The position numbers and the translations under genes were made by a program. Positions 36,392 through 44,514 of a DNA stretch of 64,000 bases are shown piece by piece. The notes beneath the pieces were generated by a model, which saw only the letters and a program-made list of their open reading frames with translations, was not told the DNA's origin and ran no database searches. The stretch comes from Geobacillus subterraneus (lineage in GTDB: Bacteria; Bacillota; Bacilli; Bacillales; Anoxybacillaceae), in assembly GCF_001618685.1 (NCBI RefSeq), contig NZ_CP014342.1, positions 3,224,001-3,288,000 on the forward strand, in the 5' to 3' direction. Positions within the stretch are counted from its first letter, which is position 1. Each line of letters begins with the position of its first letter.

Positions 36392-37153
36392 CTATGTCCA
36401 CTCCACCTTTTTCCTGTATTTCAAATATTGTTTTGCGAGTGGATGATGGGCGTTCCACGGTTTTTTTGGGCCGGTGAAATGGATGATGGCCGGCTTCATG
36501 CGCAAGCGCAATTTAACATGGCCTGTTGTATAATTCCATTTTGGATGTAAAAGCCGCCATTTGTCATATAAAACAGCGTTTAACGCGTCTTGGTCCGGAT
36601 GGATGAGCTTTTCCGGGTATGTCCGGATAAATTCGAACACTTTGGCGGATATGTTGTGTTCCCGCCATTTTTCTACGTTGATTAACAAAACGCCGGAGTT
36701 GAAATAACGAGAATCGTCGGGGATCAATAAATCCTTTTTTCTTCTTTGGGCGTCGACGCTTTCAACAGCGGCGACGAAGTAGTCATCGATGTCTGTCTCC
36801 CATAGTTCGCAAATATCTTCTTTGACAATGAGGTCGCAGTCAAGATAAAGCGCTTTTTTCACTTTCGAACCGAGCAAGTCTGGAATCGCAATGCGGTAGT
36901 ACATTTCTTTTGTAATATAATGTGTTTCTTTTAGCCTAGAAAAAGCCGGATCGGTAACAGGCAAAAAAATCGGCTGTTGGTGATGTTTTTTTAATACGTT
37001 TTCTAAGTTCCATTTATTTTGTTCCGATAACGTTTCGTGCAATACATAAACAGTGACACGATGTTCGGACGTTTTATTGGCAAACAACGACTTTAACATC
37101 ACTCCAAGAGGCAAGGCGTATGCGTCGTTAGTCGCTGTAACAAGATGGATCAA
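36392..37153 (-). CDS. Family 8 glycosyltransferase
   Basis: A 253-residue GT8 enzyme (LgtC/GspA-like). It starts MIHLVTATNDAYALPLGVML and has the metal-binding DxD motif in YLDCDLIV (about 100). Later stretches YFNSGVLLINVEKWRE and HPDQDALNAVLY are diagnostic of GT8, with the C-terminal FTGPKKPW. It probably transfers a hexose from a nucleotide sugar to an envelope or glucan acceptor. Its base composition is more AT-rich than its neighbours, which hints at acquisition. It faces rlmH tail to tail. Confidence 0.9.
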   Translation of the reverse strand: MIHLVTATNDAYALPLGVMLKSLFANKTSEHRVTVYVLHETLSEQNKWNLENVLKKHHQQPIFLPVTDPAFSRLKETHYITKEMYYRIAIPDLLGSKVKKALYLDCDLIVKEDICELWETDIDDYFVAAVESVDAQRRKKDLLIPDDSRYFNSGVLLINVEKWREHNISAKVFEFIRTYPEKLIHPDQDALNAVLYDKWRLLHPKWNYTTGHVKLRLRMKPAIIHFTGPKKPWNAHHPLAKQYLKYRKKVEWT

Positions 37154-37340
37154 ATGGGCCTCTCACCACCTTATTGAACTATTCCTCTTCTTTCATCCTA
37201 ATATACTATGAACAACGGCCGATTTATGTTTGGACGGACAGGAATGGGATTGCATTTAACGCTCGCCAAAAAATAAGCACTGGAAACGAGCGATGCACGC
37301 TGGCATTGCCGAACCGCGCATGTTAAGATGGCGGTTTTTC

Positions 37341-38264
37341 CTAACGTCTGTTCGTTTTGTAAAAATGCACGGTTTCCGCTAGACCTGCTTCCAGATTGTA
37401 TGCCGGCTGCCAATCAAGCATCAGCTTTGCTTTGTCGGCATTCAAACGGCTATGGCGGATGTCTCCAGGCCGTTCGGGATAGTAAAGGCAGCTGATTGGT
37501 GAAGGGAAGAAGGAAGAAATGAGCGCGGCCAGCTCGTTGATCGTTGTCTTTTTGTTTGTGCCGATATTGAACGTTTCATTGTCTCCTTTGGTCAAAGCGA
37601 GACAGTTTGCCCGGGCGACGTCTTTGACGAACACAAAATCGCGCGTCTGGTTGCCGTCGCCGAATATGATGGGCGCTTCCTTGGCAAGCTGTTTATGGAT
37701 GAGCGCCGCTACGACGCCGCCTTCGTTTTTGACAGATTGCCGCGGTCCGTACACGTTGGCGTATCGTAATATCGTATATGTGAGGTTGTAATGACGATGA
37801 AAGAGACGGATGTACAGCTCAGCCGTCTGCTTCGAGGCGGCATAAAAGGAAACCGGGCGGGCGGGGAACGACTCGGTGATACTGACGTCGCCGGCATCAC
37901 CGTAAACCGCGCACGAGGAGGCGAAGATCATTTTTTTTACCTTGTGCTTGACACAGCAATGAAGAATCGTTAACGTGCCGAAAATGTTGATCTTAGCATC
38001 GGCAACCGGATCAAGAATGGAAGTGGGGACATGGGTTTGGGCTGCTTGGTGGATGACGTAATCCGGTTTTTCGCGTGCAAACAAGGCATCAATCTCAGCG
38101 GAAGATAAGAGGTCGGTGCGGTGCCATTTCGCTTTCGGATGGAGAAACGATGTTGATCCTGTTAGAAGGTTGTCAATCACGATCACATCGCACCCCGATT
38201 CCGCCAACAAATCGACGATATGGGAGCCAATAAACCCACAACCGCCGGTCACAAAAACTTTCAA
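37341..38264 (-). CDS. NAD-dependent nucleotide-sugar epimerase
   Basis: A 307-residue extended short-chain dehydrogenase. The start is TTG 38264 (MKVFVTGGCGFIGSHIVDLL) with an AAGGGGG site; GGCGFIGS binds NAD. Catalytic YxxxK is in SFYAASKQTAELY (about 145-149). It resembles UDP-glucose/UDP-GlcNAc 4-epimerases (GalE/WbpP type), but the sugar cannot be told from sequence alone. It lies upstream of the GT8 gene on the same strand, separated by 187 bases, so the pair may supply and transfer one sugar. Confidence 0.9.
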   Translation of the reverse strand: MKVFVTGGCGFIGSHIVDLLAESGCDVIVIDNLLTGSTSFLHPKAKWHRTDLLSSAEIDALFAREKPDYVIHQAAQTHVPTSILDPVADAKINIFGTLTILHCCVKHKVKKMIFASSCAVYGDAGDVSITESFPARPVSFYAASKQTAELYIRLFHRHYNLTYTILRYANVYGPRQSVKNEGGVVAALIHKQLAKEAPIIFGDGNQTRDFVFVKDVARANCLALTKGDNETFNIGTNKKTTINELAALISSFFPSPISCLYYPERPGDIRHSRLNADKAKLMLDWQPAYNLEAGLAETVHFYKTNRR

Positions 38265-38419
38265 TGGTAAGCCCCCTTTTGGATCCCGGCCACCCAAACT
38301 ATCGCTGCCAACAGCAAAGGATGAAGGGGTTTGCCTTGGCAGTGGAGCCGAGGATCGCTCCGTTTTCTAGTTAATGTATGGGGGCTAGGCCGTTTTTGCT
38401 TAGGCCGGACGGTGCGGAG

Positions 38420-38453
38420 AAAACGAAAAGGAGTTGCCCCGTCACGCAACTCC
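38420..38453 (-). terminator. Terminator of the diguanylate cyclase gene
   Basis: On the minus strand GGAGTTGC pairs with GCAACTCC around an 8-base loop and is followed by TTTTCGTTTTC. It overlaps the stop codon of the upstream GGDEF gene. Confidence 0.75.
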
Positions 38454-39680
38454 CCCGCATTGGGCCGAGATTTTATTTTTGCCGCTTTCTTTCGAACGAA
38501 GCAATAAGTGGTCGGCATAGACGTATGCCTTTTCGATCGATATCGTTCCTCCCGTTTGAAAAAAGTAGAGACCGAATGACGATGTGTAAGCAATTGGGCG
38601 CTTGGCCGCCCCATCATCGACCAACACCGTGCTATGGCGTACCGTTTCCCGCATCTCTTCGACAAGCTCGACGCTTTCCTCAAATGTGCGGTGGCGCAAA
38701 AACATGGTAAACTCTTCCCCACCGCTGCGAAACAAAAAATCATCCTCCTTCAGAAACCGTTTCAATGTCAAGGCAAAGTGGCGGATCACTTCATCGCCGA
38801 CGGCGTGGTTATACGTATCGTTAATCGCCTTAAAATTGTCGATATCAGCGACGACAACGCCAATCCATTCGCCTGTTTCATTTAACTTCGCGATCGTCTT
38901 GTCCATATAGGCGCGGTTATGAACGCCGGTCAGAAAGTCGGTATACGCCATTTTTTCAAACTGGTCGCGCTCTAGTTTATGCTGGATGCTTTGCGATTTG
39001 GAAAAGAACGAGCGGCTGACAAAGTAATTGAGCAAAAACAAGCTCAAGAGCATATCCCATTGCTGTTCTTGCAAAAAGAGAAACAGCAGGCCGTTGGTCA
39101 GCGCCGTTTTCCCCATATCCGTCCAGCTTCTTGTCTTTATAAAATCGAGTGCTTCGCGCTGTGTCCGAATGTCGCCGGTTATATAAAAAATGACGATGAG
39201 GCAGCAATCAGTCAAAAAGGAAACGATGACGACGAGCAGAAAGATAAGCAGCCAAAATCCGATGAACGGAACAGGCTCAAACAGCGGATGGAGGAGGTTG
39301 TACAAGGCAAACGCCAATGAATTGAATGTCACAAAAGAACCGATGTTGTACAGTGTGTGCAGCCATTCATCCGGCTCCGCTGTCTTCAAGTATTTTTTTG
39401 TCAAATGTTCAGTTAGGCGAAATAGTGTTTCAAAAATAAACAGCCCGAGCGGGCCGGCAAACAAGGCGAACGATAAGCTGTAGTTAATGCCGTAGTCAAC
39501 CGGAATATTGTTTTTCGTTTTGTCGACGACGCGCAAGTGAGAATATAAGCTGGAAAACAGCCAGTAAAATAGCAGGGCGATAATATACGTGCGATCGAAA
39601 GAAACCGGTTTTGACACAAAAACAACGGCAATCGACGCGAAAAAAACAGCCAAAATAATCGATCGTGCTCGGAGTAACAT
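38442..39680 (-). CDS. Membrane diguanylate cyclase (GGDEF)
   Basis: About 412 residues. Six to seven hydrophobic segments (about 5-235), in the style of a 5TM-5TMR_LYT sensor, precede a GGDEF domain at about 245-405. The active-site motif is GGEEF (in LFRSGGEEFTMF), and FLTGVHNRAYMD and ADIDNFKAINDTYNH precede it. It should make c-di-GMP in response to an unknown signal. I chose ATG 39680, with AGGAGAG about 11 bases upstream. The long leader is structured (next entry). Confidence 0.9.
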   Translation of the reverse strand: MLLRARSIILAVFFASIAVVFVSKPVSFDRTYIIALLFYWLFSSLYSHLRVVDKTKNNIPVDYGINYSLSFALFAGPLGLFIFETLFRLTEHLTKKYLKTAEPDEWLHTLYNIGSFVTFNSLAFALYNLLHPLFEPVPFIGFWLLIFLLVVIVSFLTDCCLIVIFYITGDIRTQREALDFIKTRSWTDMGKTALTNGLLFLFLQEQQWDMLLSLFLLNYFVSRSFFSKSQSIQHKLERDQFEKMAYTDFLTGVHNRAYMDKTIAKLNETGEWIGVVVADIDNFKAINDTYNHAVGDEVIRHFALTLKRFLKEDDFLFRSGGEEFTMFLRHRTFEESVELVEEMRETVRHSTVLVDDGAAKRPIAYTSSFGLYFFQTGGTISIEKAYVYADHLLLRSKESGKNKISAQCGGVA

Positions 39681-39741
39681 CTCAGCTCTCTCTCCTATGA
39701 TCTGACCTCTGACAACTTCGGCGCTGGCGAAGCGATGATAA

Positions 39742-39857
39742 AAAAGGGGCGATCCCCCATATGTCAGCGGCTTTACGCAAACATATGGGTCATTGGCAGA
39801 CAAGGCGGATAGCGAATTTCAGAATATGTTCCCAATAAGAACAAACGAACCTCTTGT
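39742..39857 (-). promoter_or_regulatory. Structured leader with intrinsic terminator upstream of the diguanylate cyclase
   Basis: A -10 element (TATAAT on the minus strand, 39865-39870) would start a leader of about 175 bases. In it CCCATATGT and ACATATGGG (39756-39764 and 39781-39789 on the plus strand) form a 9-bp inverted repeat. The GGGG at the end of that repeat also pairs with CCCC just downstream, giving a short stem followed by TTTTTT. The two stems exclude one another, the layout of a riboswitch or attenuator. I do not recognise a known riboswitch class. Confidence 0.5.
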
Positions 39858-40050
39858 TAAATCTATTATAGTACTATATATCCAATTCTGAAAATAGAAA
39901 AAACAGCGCTCATTTTCACTTTTTTTCCACAAAATTTGACAACCGCCCTTGGACGTTCCTTGTTCCTTAGAAAACAGTGTAGCTGAATGTTGGTTGTTTC
40001 GTATATAATATGGGCAACGAAAGGGACGATCGGATGGGAGGGAGTTCAAG

Positions 40051-40200
40051 ATGGTCGGCGCGATTTTGGTTTTGCCGGCGGCTGTCTTTCACCATTCGCC
40101 GTACGGAGACGTTTTCCAAACGATACCGGAAAACGGTCAGATAGGAAAAAAGAACGGCTCAATGTCGTGCCATGCGAGCCGCCGATCGTTTCATCATTAG
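40051..40200 (+). CDS. Possible 49-residue ORF upstream of glycerate kinase
   Basis: An ATG with a good GGGAGGGAG site opens a 49-codon frame (MVGAILVLPAAVFHHSPYGD...) ending at TAG 40200, 64 bases before glxK. A TATAAT-like sequence lies near 40006. The frame matches nothing I know, so it may be a leader peptide or chance. The rest of 39871-40264 shows no other gene. Confidence 0.25.
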   Translation: MVGAILVLPAAVFHHSPYGDVFQTIPENGQIGKKNGSMSCHASRRSFHH

Positions 40201-40264
40201 GTGTTTTCCACGTCGTTGTGTTAGCGTGTCTCGTTTTGTTTCATAACGCGGAGGAGGGAAAAAG

Positions 40265-41419
40265 ATGAAAGTTGTCATTGCCCCGGATTCGTTTAAAGAA
40301 AGCCTTTCTGCGCTCGAAGTCGCTGAGGCGGTTGAACGCGGGTTTCGGACGGTGTTTCCGGAAGCTGAATACGTGAAAGTGCCGATGGCCGATGGCGGAG
40401 AAGGGACCGTGCAGTCGCTCGTTGACGCGACCGGAGGCCGCATCGTGGAAATTGAAGTGACCGGTCCGCTCGGTGAGCCGGTTGTGGCGTTTTTCGGCTT
40501 GCTTGGCGATGGGAAGACAGCGGTGATTGAGATGGCGGCCGCCTCAGGACTGCACCTTGTCCCGCGCGCCCGGCGCAATCCGTTAGTGACGACGACGCGA
40601 GGGACAGGGGAACTGATCCGCGCCGCGCTTGACGCTGGCGCCACCCATCTGATCATCGGCCTCGGCGGCAGCGCGACAAACGACGGCGGCGCCGGCATGG
40701 TGCAGGCGCTTGGCGGGCGGCTTTTAGACCGCGACGGCCGCGACATCGGCCCAGGCGGCAGGGCGCTCGCCGACTTGCAGGCGATCGACCTTTCCGGACT
40801 CGATCCGCGCCTCAAGAGCGTCCGCATTGATGTGGCCTGCGACGTCGACAACCCGTTGACCGGCCCAAAAGGGGCGTCGGCCATTTTCGGGCCGCAAAAA
40901 GGGGCGACACCGGACATGGTGGCGATCCTCGACCAAAACTTAGCCCATTATGCCGACGTGATCAACCGCGAACTCGGCAAACAAGTGGGCGACATCCCGG
41001 GCGCTGGCGCGGCTGGCGGCTTAGGAGCGGGATTGCTTGCGTTTTTTCCAGCCGAATTAAAGCGTGGTGTTGATATTGTGATCGAAACGGTCCAGCTCGC
41101 GGAGCGTGTCAAAGGGGCGGACTTAGTCATCACCGGCGAAGGGCGAATCGACGGACAGACGGTATTTGGCAAAACGCCGATTGGCGTCGCCAAGACAGCG
41201 AAGCGGTTCGGCGTCCCGGTCATCGGCATCGCCGGGTCGCTGGGCGACGACAGTGCGGCCGTATTGGATCACGGCATTGACGCGCTATTTACGATCGTCC
41301 CGGGCGTCGTGCCGCTTGAACAGGCGCTTGGACAAGCGCAACATTATGTGGCGCAAACCGCGCGGCATATCGCCTCCGTGTACCGCCTTGGTCACGCAGG
41401 AAAATCATCTTCTCTTTGA
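40265..41419 (+). CDS. glxK: Glycerate kinase (GlxK/GarK family)
   Basis: A 384-residue type II glycerate kinase, phosphorylating D-glycerate. It begins MKVVIAPDSFKESLSALEVAEA and has PMADGGEGTV, IGLGGSATNDGGAGMVQALG and VITGEGRIDGQT, all family signatures. Length is normal. An AGGAGGG site precedes the ATG. It feeds glyoxylate or glycerate into glycolysis. Confidence 0.95.
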   Translation: MKVVIAPDSFKESLSALEVAEAVERGFRTVFPEAEYVKVPMADGGEGTVQSLVDATGGRIVEIEVTGPLGEPVVAFFGLLGDGKTAVIEMAAASGLHLVPRARRNPLVTTTRGTGELIRAALDAGATHLIIGLGGSATNDGGAGMVQALGGRLLDRDGRDIGPGGRALADLQAIDLSGLDPRLKSVRIDVACDVDNPLTGPKGASAIFGPQKGATPDMVAILDQNLAHYADVINRELGKQVGDIPGAGAAGGLGAGLLAFFPAELKRGVDIVIETVQLAERVKGADLVITGEGRIDGQTVFGKTPIGVAKTAKRFGVPVIGIAGSLGDDSAAVLDHGIDALFTIVPGVVPLEQALGQAQHYVAQTARHIASVYRLGHAGKSSSL

Positions 41420-41431
41420 TGTTTTAGAAAC

Positions 41432-41523
41432 GCGGCTGTTTGGCGAAATGGAAGCAGGAATACGCTAAAATATGGCTTTGTTTTTTGGTAGCGGAAAAGA
41501 AGCGGATTGGCCTAAACAGCCGC
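41432..41523. repeat. Long-range inverted repeat in the glxK-manA gap
   Basis: GCGGCTGTTTGGC (41432-41444) is complementary to GCCTAAACAGCCGC (41510-41523) with one bulged T. The 65 enclosed bases show no ORF. It lies in the gap 41420-41684, which otherwise holds only a terminator. It could be a stem-loop RNA or a small non-autonomous element; I see no target duplication. Confidence 0.35.
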
Positions 41524-41645
41524 CTTTCCTCAAGAAGGGAATTAAGATATAGCCTGACGGAATCGCTTGGCGCATGTATAGTAGCGAATCAAGAGGCTTG
41601 TTCAAAAGGCTGTCTGTTCCATTGGAGCACATATACGGGGGAATG

Positions 41646-41688
41646 AAAAAGGGTGTCTCGCTGCTTTAGAGACACCCCTCTTGTTTAT
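41646..41688 (-). terminator. Terminator of manA (possibly bidirectional)
   Basis: GGGTGTCTC (41651-41659) pairs with GAGACACCC (41669-41677) around a 9-base loop. On the minus strand TTTTTC follows directly, right after the manA stop; on the plus strand CTCTTGTTT follows more weakly. Confidence 0.85.
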
Positions 41689-42647
41689 TTGCCTGTTCGC
41701 GGCCAAGAGGCAATGGCTTCAAGCGCACCGCGAACCGCAAACCGGCCGAGCTGGTGCGGCAAAATGAAATGGTCGCCTTGGCGGATCGGGTATGTCCGCC
41801 CGCCGCAAGCGAGCTCGCCCTCCCCTCGGAGGACGCTGACGATGAGAAACGGCTTCGTCTGCTCCCACTCAGCTTCGCCGCGGACGTCCCACTTTTGGAC
41901 GCCAAAGTAGTCGCCTTCCACAAAGGTCGTCACAGTCGCGCCAGGCATGTCGGCGACATGGGGATGGACATCGGTGTCGCGGTGCGGGACAGTGGTGACG
42001 TCAATGGCCTTCTCCAAGTGGAGTTCCCGCTTCCGCCCCTGGCTGTCGACGCGGTCGTAATCGTAGACGCGGTAAGTCGTATCAGAGCTTTGCTGCGTCT
42101 CAAGGACAAGCGTCCCTTCACAAAGGGCATGGATCGTGCCGCTTGGGACATAGAAGAAGTCGCCAGGGTGAATCGGCACTTTCCGCAGCAAACGATCCCA
42201 TTCTCCCGCCTCCATCATGGCGCGCAGCTCTTCTTTTGTTTCGGCGTGATGGCCGTAAATCAACTGGGCGCCCGGCTTGCAGTCGATAATGTACCAGCAT
42301 TCCGTTTTGCCGAGCTCCCCGCCTTCGTGCGTTTTTGCGTATTCATCGTCGGGATGGACTTGAACGGACAAGTCGGCGTTGGCGTCTAAAATTTTCGTCA
42401 GCAACGGAAAGCGATCGGATGGAAAATGGCCGAACAAGTCGCGGCGCTCCTCCCATAGCTGTCCAAGCGTCATCCCTTGAAACGGCCCGCGGGCGACGAC
42501 CGTCTGCCCGTGCGGATGGGCCGATACGGCCCAACATTCTCCTGTTTGCGATGACGGGATATCGTAGCCGAACCGTTCGGCGAGCTTCGTGCCGCCCCAA
42601 ATGCGTTCTTGAAAGACGGGAGTAAGAAAAATCGGTTCTTGATGCAT
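41685..42647 (-). CDS. manA: Mannose-6-phosphate isomerase, class I
   Basis: A 320-residue cupin-fold zinc enzyme converting mannose-6-phosphate and fructose-6-phosphate. It begins PIFLTPVFQERIWGGTKLAERFGY. Zinc ligands are visible in VQVHPDDEYA, the Glu in GKTECWYI, and the His in PSGTIHALCEGTLVLE. Length is that of Bacillus ManA. It could feed GDP-mannose or fructose catabolism. The ATG has a GGGGG site. Confidence 0.96.
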   Translation of the reverse strand: MHQEPIFLTPVFQERIWGGTKLAERFGYDIPSSQTGECWAVSAHPHGQTVVARGPFQGMTLGQLWEERRDLFGHFPSDRFPLLTKILDANADLSVQVHPDDEYAKTHEGGELGKTECWYIIDCKPGAQLIYGHHAETKEELRAMMEAGEWDRLLRKVPIHPGDFFYVPSGTIHALCEGTLVLETQQSSDTTYRVYDYDRVDSQGRKRELHLEKAIDVTTVPHRDTDVHPHVADMPGATVTTFVEGDYFGVQKWDVRGEAEWEQTKPFLIVSVLRGEGELACGGRTYPIRQGDHFILPHQLGRFAVRGALEAIASWPRTGK

Positions 42648-42720
42648 ATCGTTCCCCCCAAAACAGTAGAAATTACGGTGATCCTGCTTTCATCTTATCA
42701 TGAAATACACCGTCGGCAAA

Positions 42721-42761
42721 CGAAAATAATGAGGGGGAACGAACATACGATCCCCCCTCAT
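42721..42761 (-). terminator. Terminator of the Rieske oxidoreductase gene
   Basis: ATGAGGGGG pairs with CCCCCTCAT around a 14-base loop; on the minus strand TATTTTCG follows. It lies about 42 bases after the stop of the Rieske gene. Confidence 0.75.
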
Positions 42762-42803
42762 CAGGAAAAAAATGAATATTTCGCTCTTACAGGCGGCCGC
42801 GCA

Positions 42804-44330
42804 TCAAGGCGATTCATCGAGTTCAAGGCGCTTCAACGGCTGCTTCGCCGGGCCTTCGACGACATTGCCATCGATCGAAAAGCGCGAGCCATGGCAAGGA
42901 CAGTCCCACGTCCGGTCGCCGCTGTTCCATTCGAGTTCACAGCCCATATGGGTGCACGTCGTGTCGACGACATGGAGCGTCCCCGCTTCGTCTTTGTAGG
43001 CGCCGGCCCGTTTCCCATTGACCGAGACAACCGCCCCCTCGCCGCGCGCCAAGTCTTGCGGCCGGCGGACGGCCGGCTCGATTTTGCCAGTCAATAAATG
43101 TTTGGCGACATCAAGGTTTGTCGTGAAAAACTGCTTCACACTCGGGTCGGCATAGAAACGCGACGGGGAGTACAAGTCGCGATATGGGTTGTCGCGGCCG
43201 AGAATGAGGTCAGACAGCAGCATCCCTGCGGCAGTTCCGTTCGTCATCCCCCACTTTCGGTATCCTGTCGCGACATAAATGTTTGGCGCATCGGCGGTCA
43301 TCGGCCCGATATACGGCACTTTATCAAGCGTCGTCAAGTCTTGGGCCGACCAGCGGTAACGGATGTCTTTCACCGTAAACAGCTGTGAGGCAAACGAGGA
43401 AAGCGCCTCATAATGGCGCATCGTTGGCACCCCTTGGCCGGTTTTATGGTTTTCTCCGCCGATGAGAATAAGCGTCTCGCCGTTCGCCGCCGCGGAACGG
43501 ATCGAGCGTTTCGGGTCGTCGGCGCTTAAATACATACCGCCCGGATACGGCTCGGCAGTCGTCACCCCTAACACGTATGACCGTTCAGCATACATGCGGG
43601 AAAAGTAAAACCCGCCGTCATAAAACGGAAAGTGGGAACAGACGGCGACATGGTCGCACTCAACCCGCTTTTTGTCGCGCGTCACGACAGACAGCCGTTC
43701 CCCTTGCTCGATGTCGGCGACCGGCGTGTATTCATAAATCGCGCCCCCCGCCTTTGTTATGGCATCAACAAGGTTGACTAAATATTTGAGCGGATGGAAC
43801 TGGGCTTGCTGCTTCATCACAACCGCCGCTTTCACTGGCAGCGGGAGCGGGATCGACTCAACGAAAGCGCCGTCGATGCCGAGCCGTTCGTACGCCTCCC
43901 ACTCTTTCACTAATTTTTGGAACGAAGAGGAAGACGTCGTATAAATGTAGGCGTCCTGTTCGCAAAAATCGCAGTCGATCCGGTGCTGTTCAACCGTGCG
44001 GCGGATGAAGCCGAGCGCATCCATGCAGGCGTCATAATAAAGACGTGTTTTCTCGGCGCCGAAATGGTTGAGAAATTCATCGTATACGAGGTCGTGCTGG
44101 GCGGTAATTTTCGCCGTCGTGTGGCCCGTCGTCCCGTTGAGCAGCCGATCGGCTTCAAGCAGAGCAACACGCGCTCCTTGCGTCGCCAGCAAATAAGCGG
44201 TTGTAAGGCCGGAAATGCCGCCGCCGACGACCGCGACATCGACGGAAACGTCTTCATCAAGCCTCGGAAAAGACGGAAGCGGCACGGAATCGCGCCAATA
44301 TGGTTCAACAGTAGAAGGGAGGGATGACAT
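42804..44330 (-). CDS. FAD-dependent oxidoreductase with C-terminal Rieske domain (YhfW-like)
   Basis: A 508-residue two-domain protein. The N-terminal DAO-type flavin fold has VVGGGISG (about 35-41) and TTGHTTAKITAQHD. The C-terminal Rieske [2Fe-2S] domain has CTHMGC and CPCHGSRF, with ligands C459, H461, C477 and H480. It matches B. subtilis YhfW in order and length. The substrate is unknown. I chose ATG 44330 because AAGGAGG lies about 9 bases upstream; the long upstream extension has no such site. It is divergent from the next gene. Confidence 0.92.
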   Translation of the reverse strand: MSSLPSTVEPYWRDSVPLPSFPRLDEDVSVDVAVVGGGISGLTTAYLLATQGARVALLEADRLLNGTTGHTTAKITAQHDLVYDEFLNHFGAEKTRLYYDACMDALGFIRRTVEQHRIDCDFCEQDAYIYTTSSSSFQKLVKEWEAYERLGIDGAFVESIPLPLPVKAAVVMKQQAQFHPLKYLVNLVDAITKAGGAIYEYTPVADIEQGERLSVVTRDKKRVECDHVAVCSHFPFYDGGFYFSRMYAERSYVLGVTTAEPYPGGMYLSADDPKRSIRSAAANGETLILIGGENHKTGQGVPTMRHYEALSSFASQLFTVKDIRYRWSAQDLTTLDKVPYIGPMTADAPNIYVATGYRKWGMTNGTAAGMLLSDLILGRDNPYRDLYSPSRFYADPSVKQFFTTNLDVAKHLLTGKIEPAVRRPQDLARGEGAVVSVNGKRAGAYKDEAGTLHVVDTTCTHMGCELEWNSGDRTWDCPCHGSRFSIDGNVVEGPAKQPLKRLELDESP

Positions 44331-44514
44331 ATGTATGCCTCCTTGCATGCCAATATTGTTTTCTGTAGTTTGCTCTTTGCCATGAACAGTTATTCCATAG
44401 ATCCACAACCGTTTTCTTTTTTTGGCAACCGTCCGCAAGGAGAATGAAAGATGATACAATAGAAATGGAGAGACAAGACTGTTTTGCAAAAATAATGTTA
44501 AAGGAAGATCAGGA

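Noticed and set aside
37198-37413. 71-codon minus-strand frame at the 3' end of the epimerase gene
   Set aside because: It mostly overlaps the epimerase gene in another frame and has no family features.
39742-39800. Known c-di-GMP-I (GEMM) riboswitch upstream of the diguanylate cyclase
   Set aside because: Only one conserved-looking string is present; the second helix and the GAAA tetraloop/receptor arrangement are not seen.
39987-40268. 93-codon plus-strand frame upstream of glycerate kinase
   Set aside because: No ribosome site, no recognisable domain, and a better supported short frame (40051-40200) occupies the same DNA.
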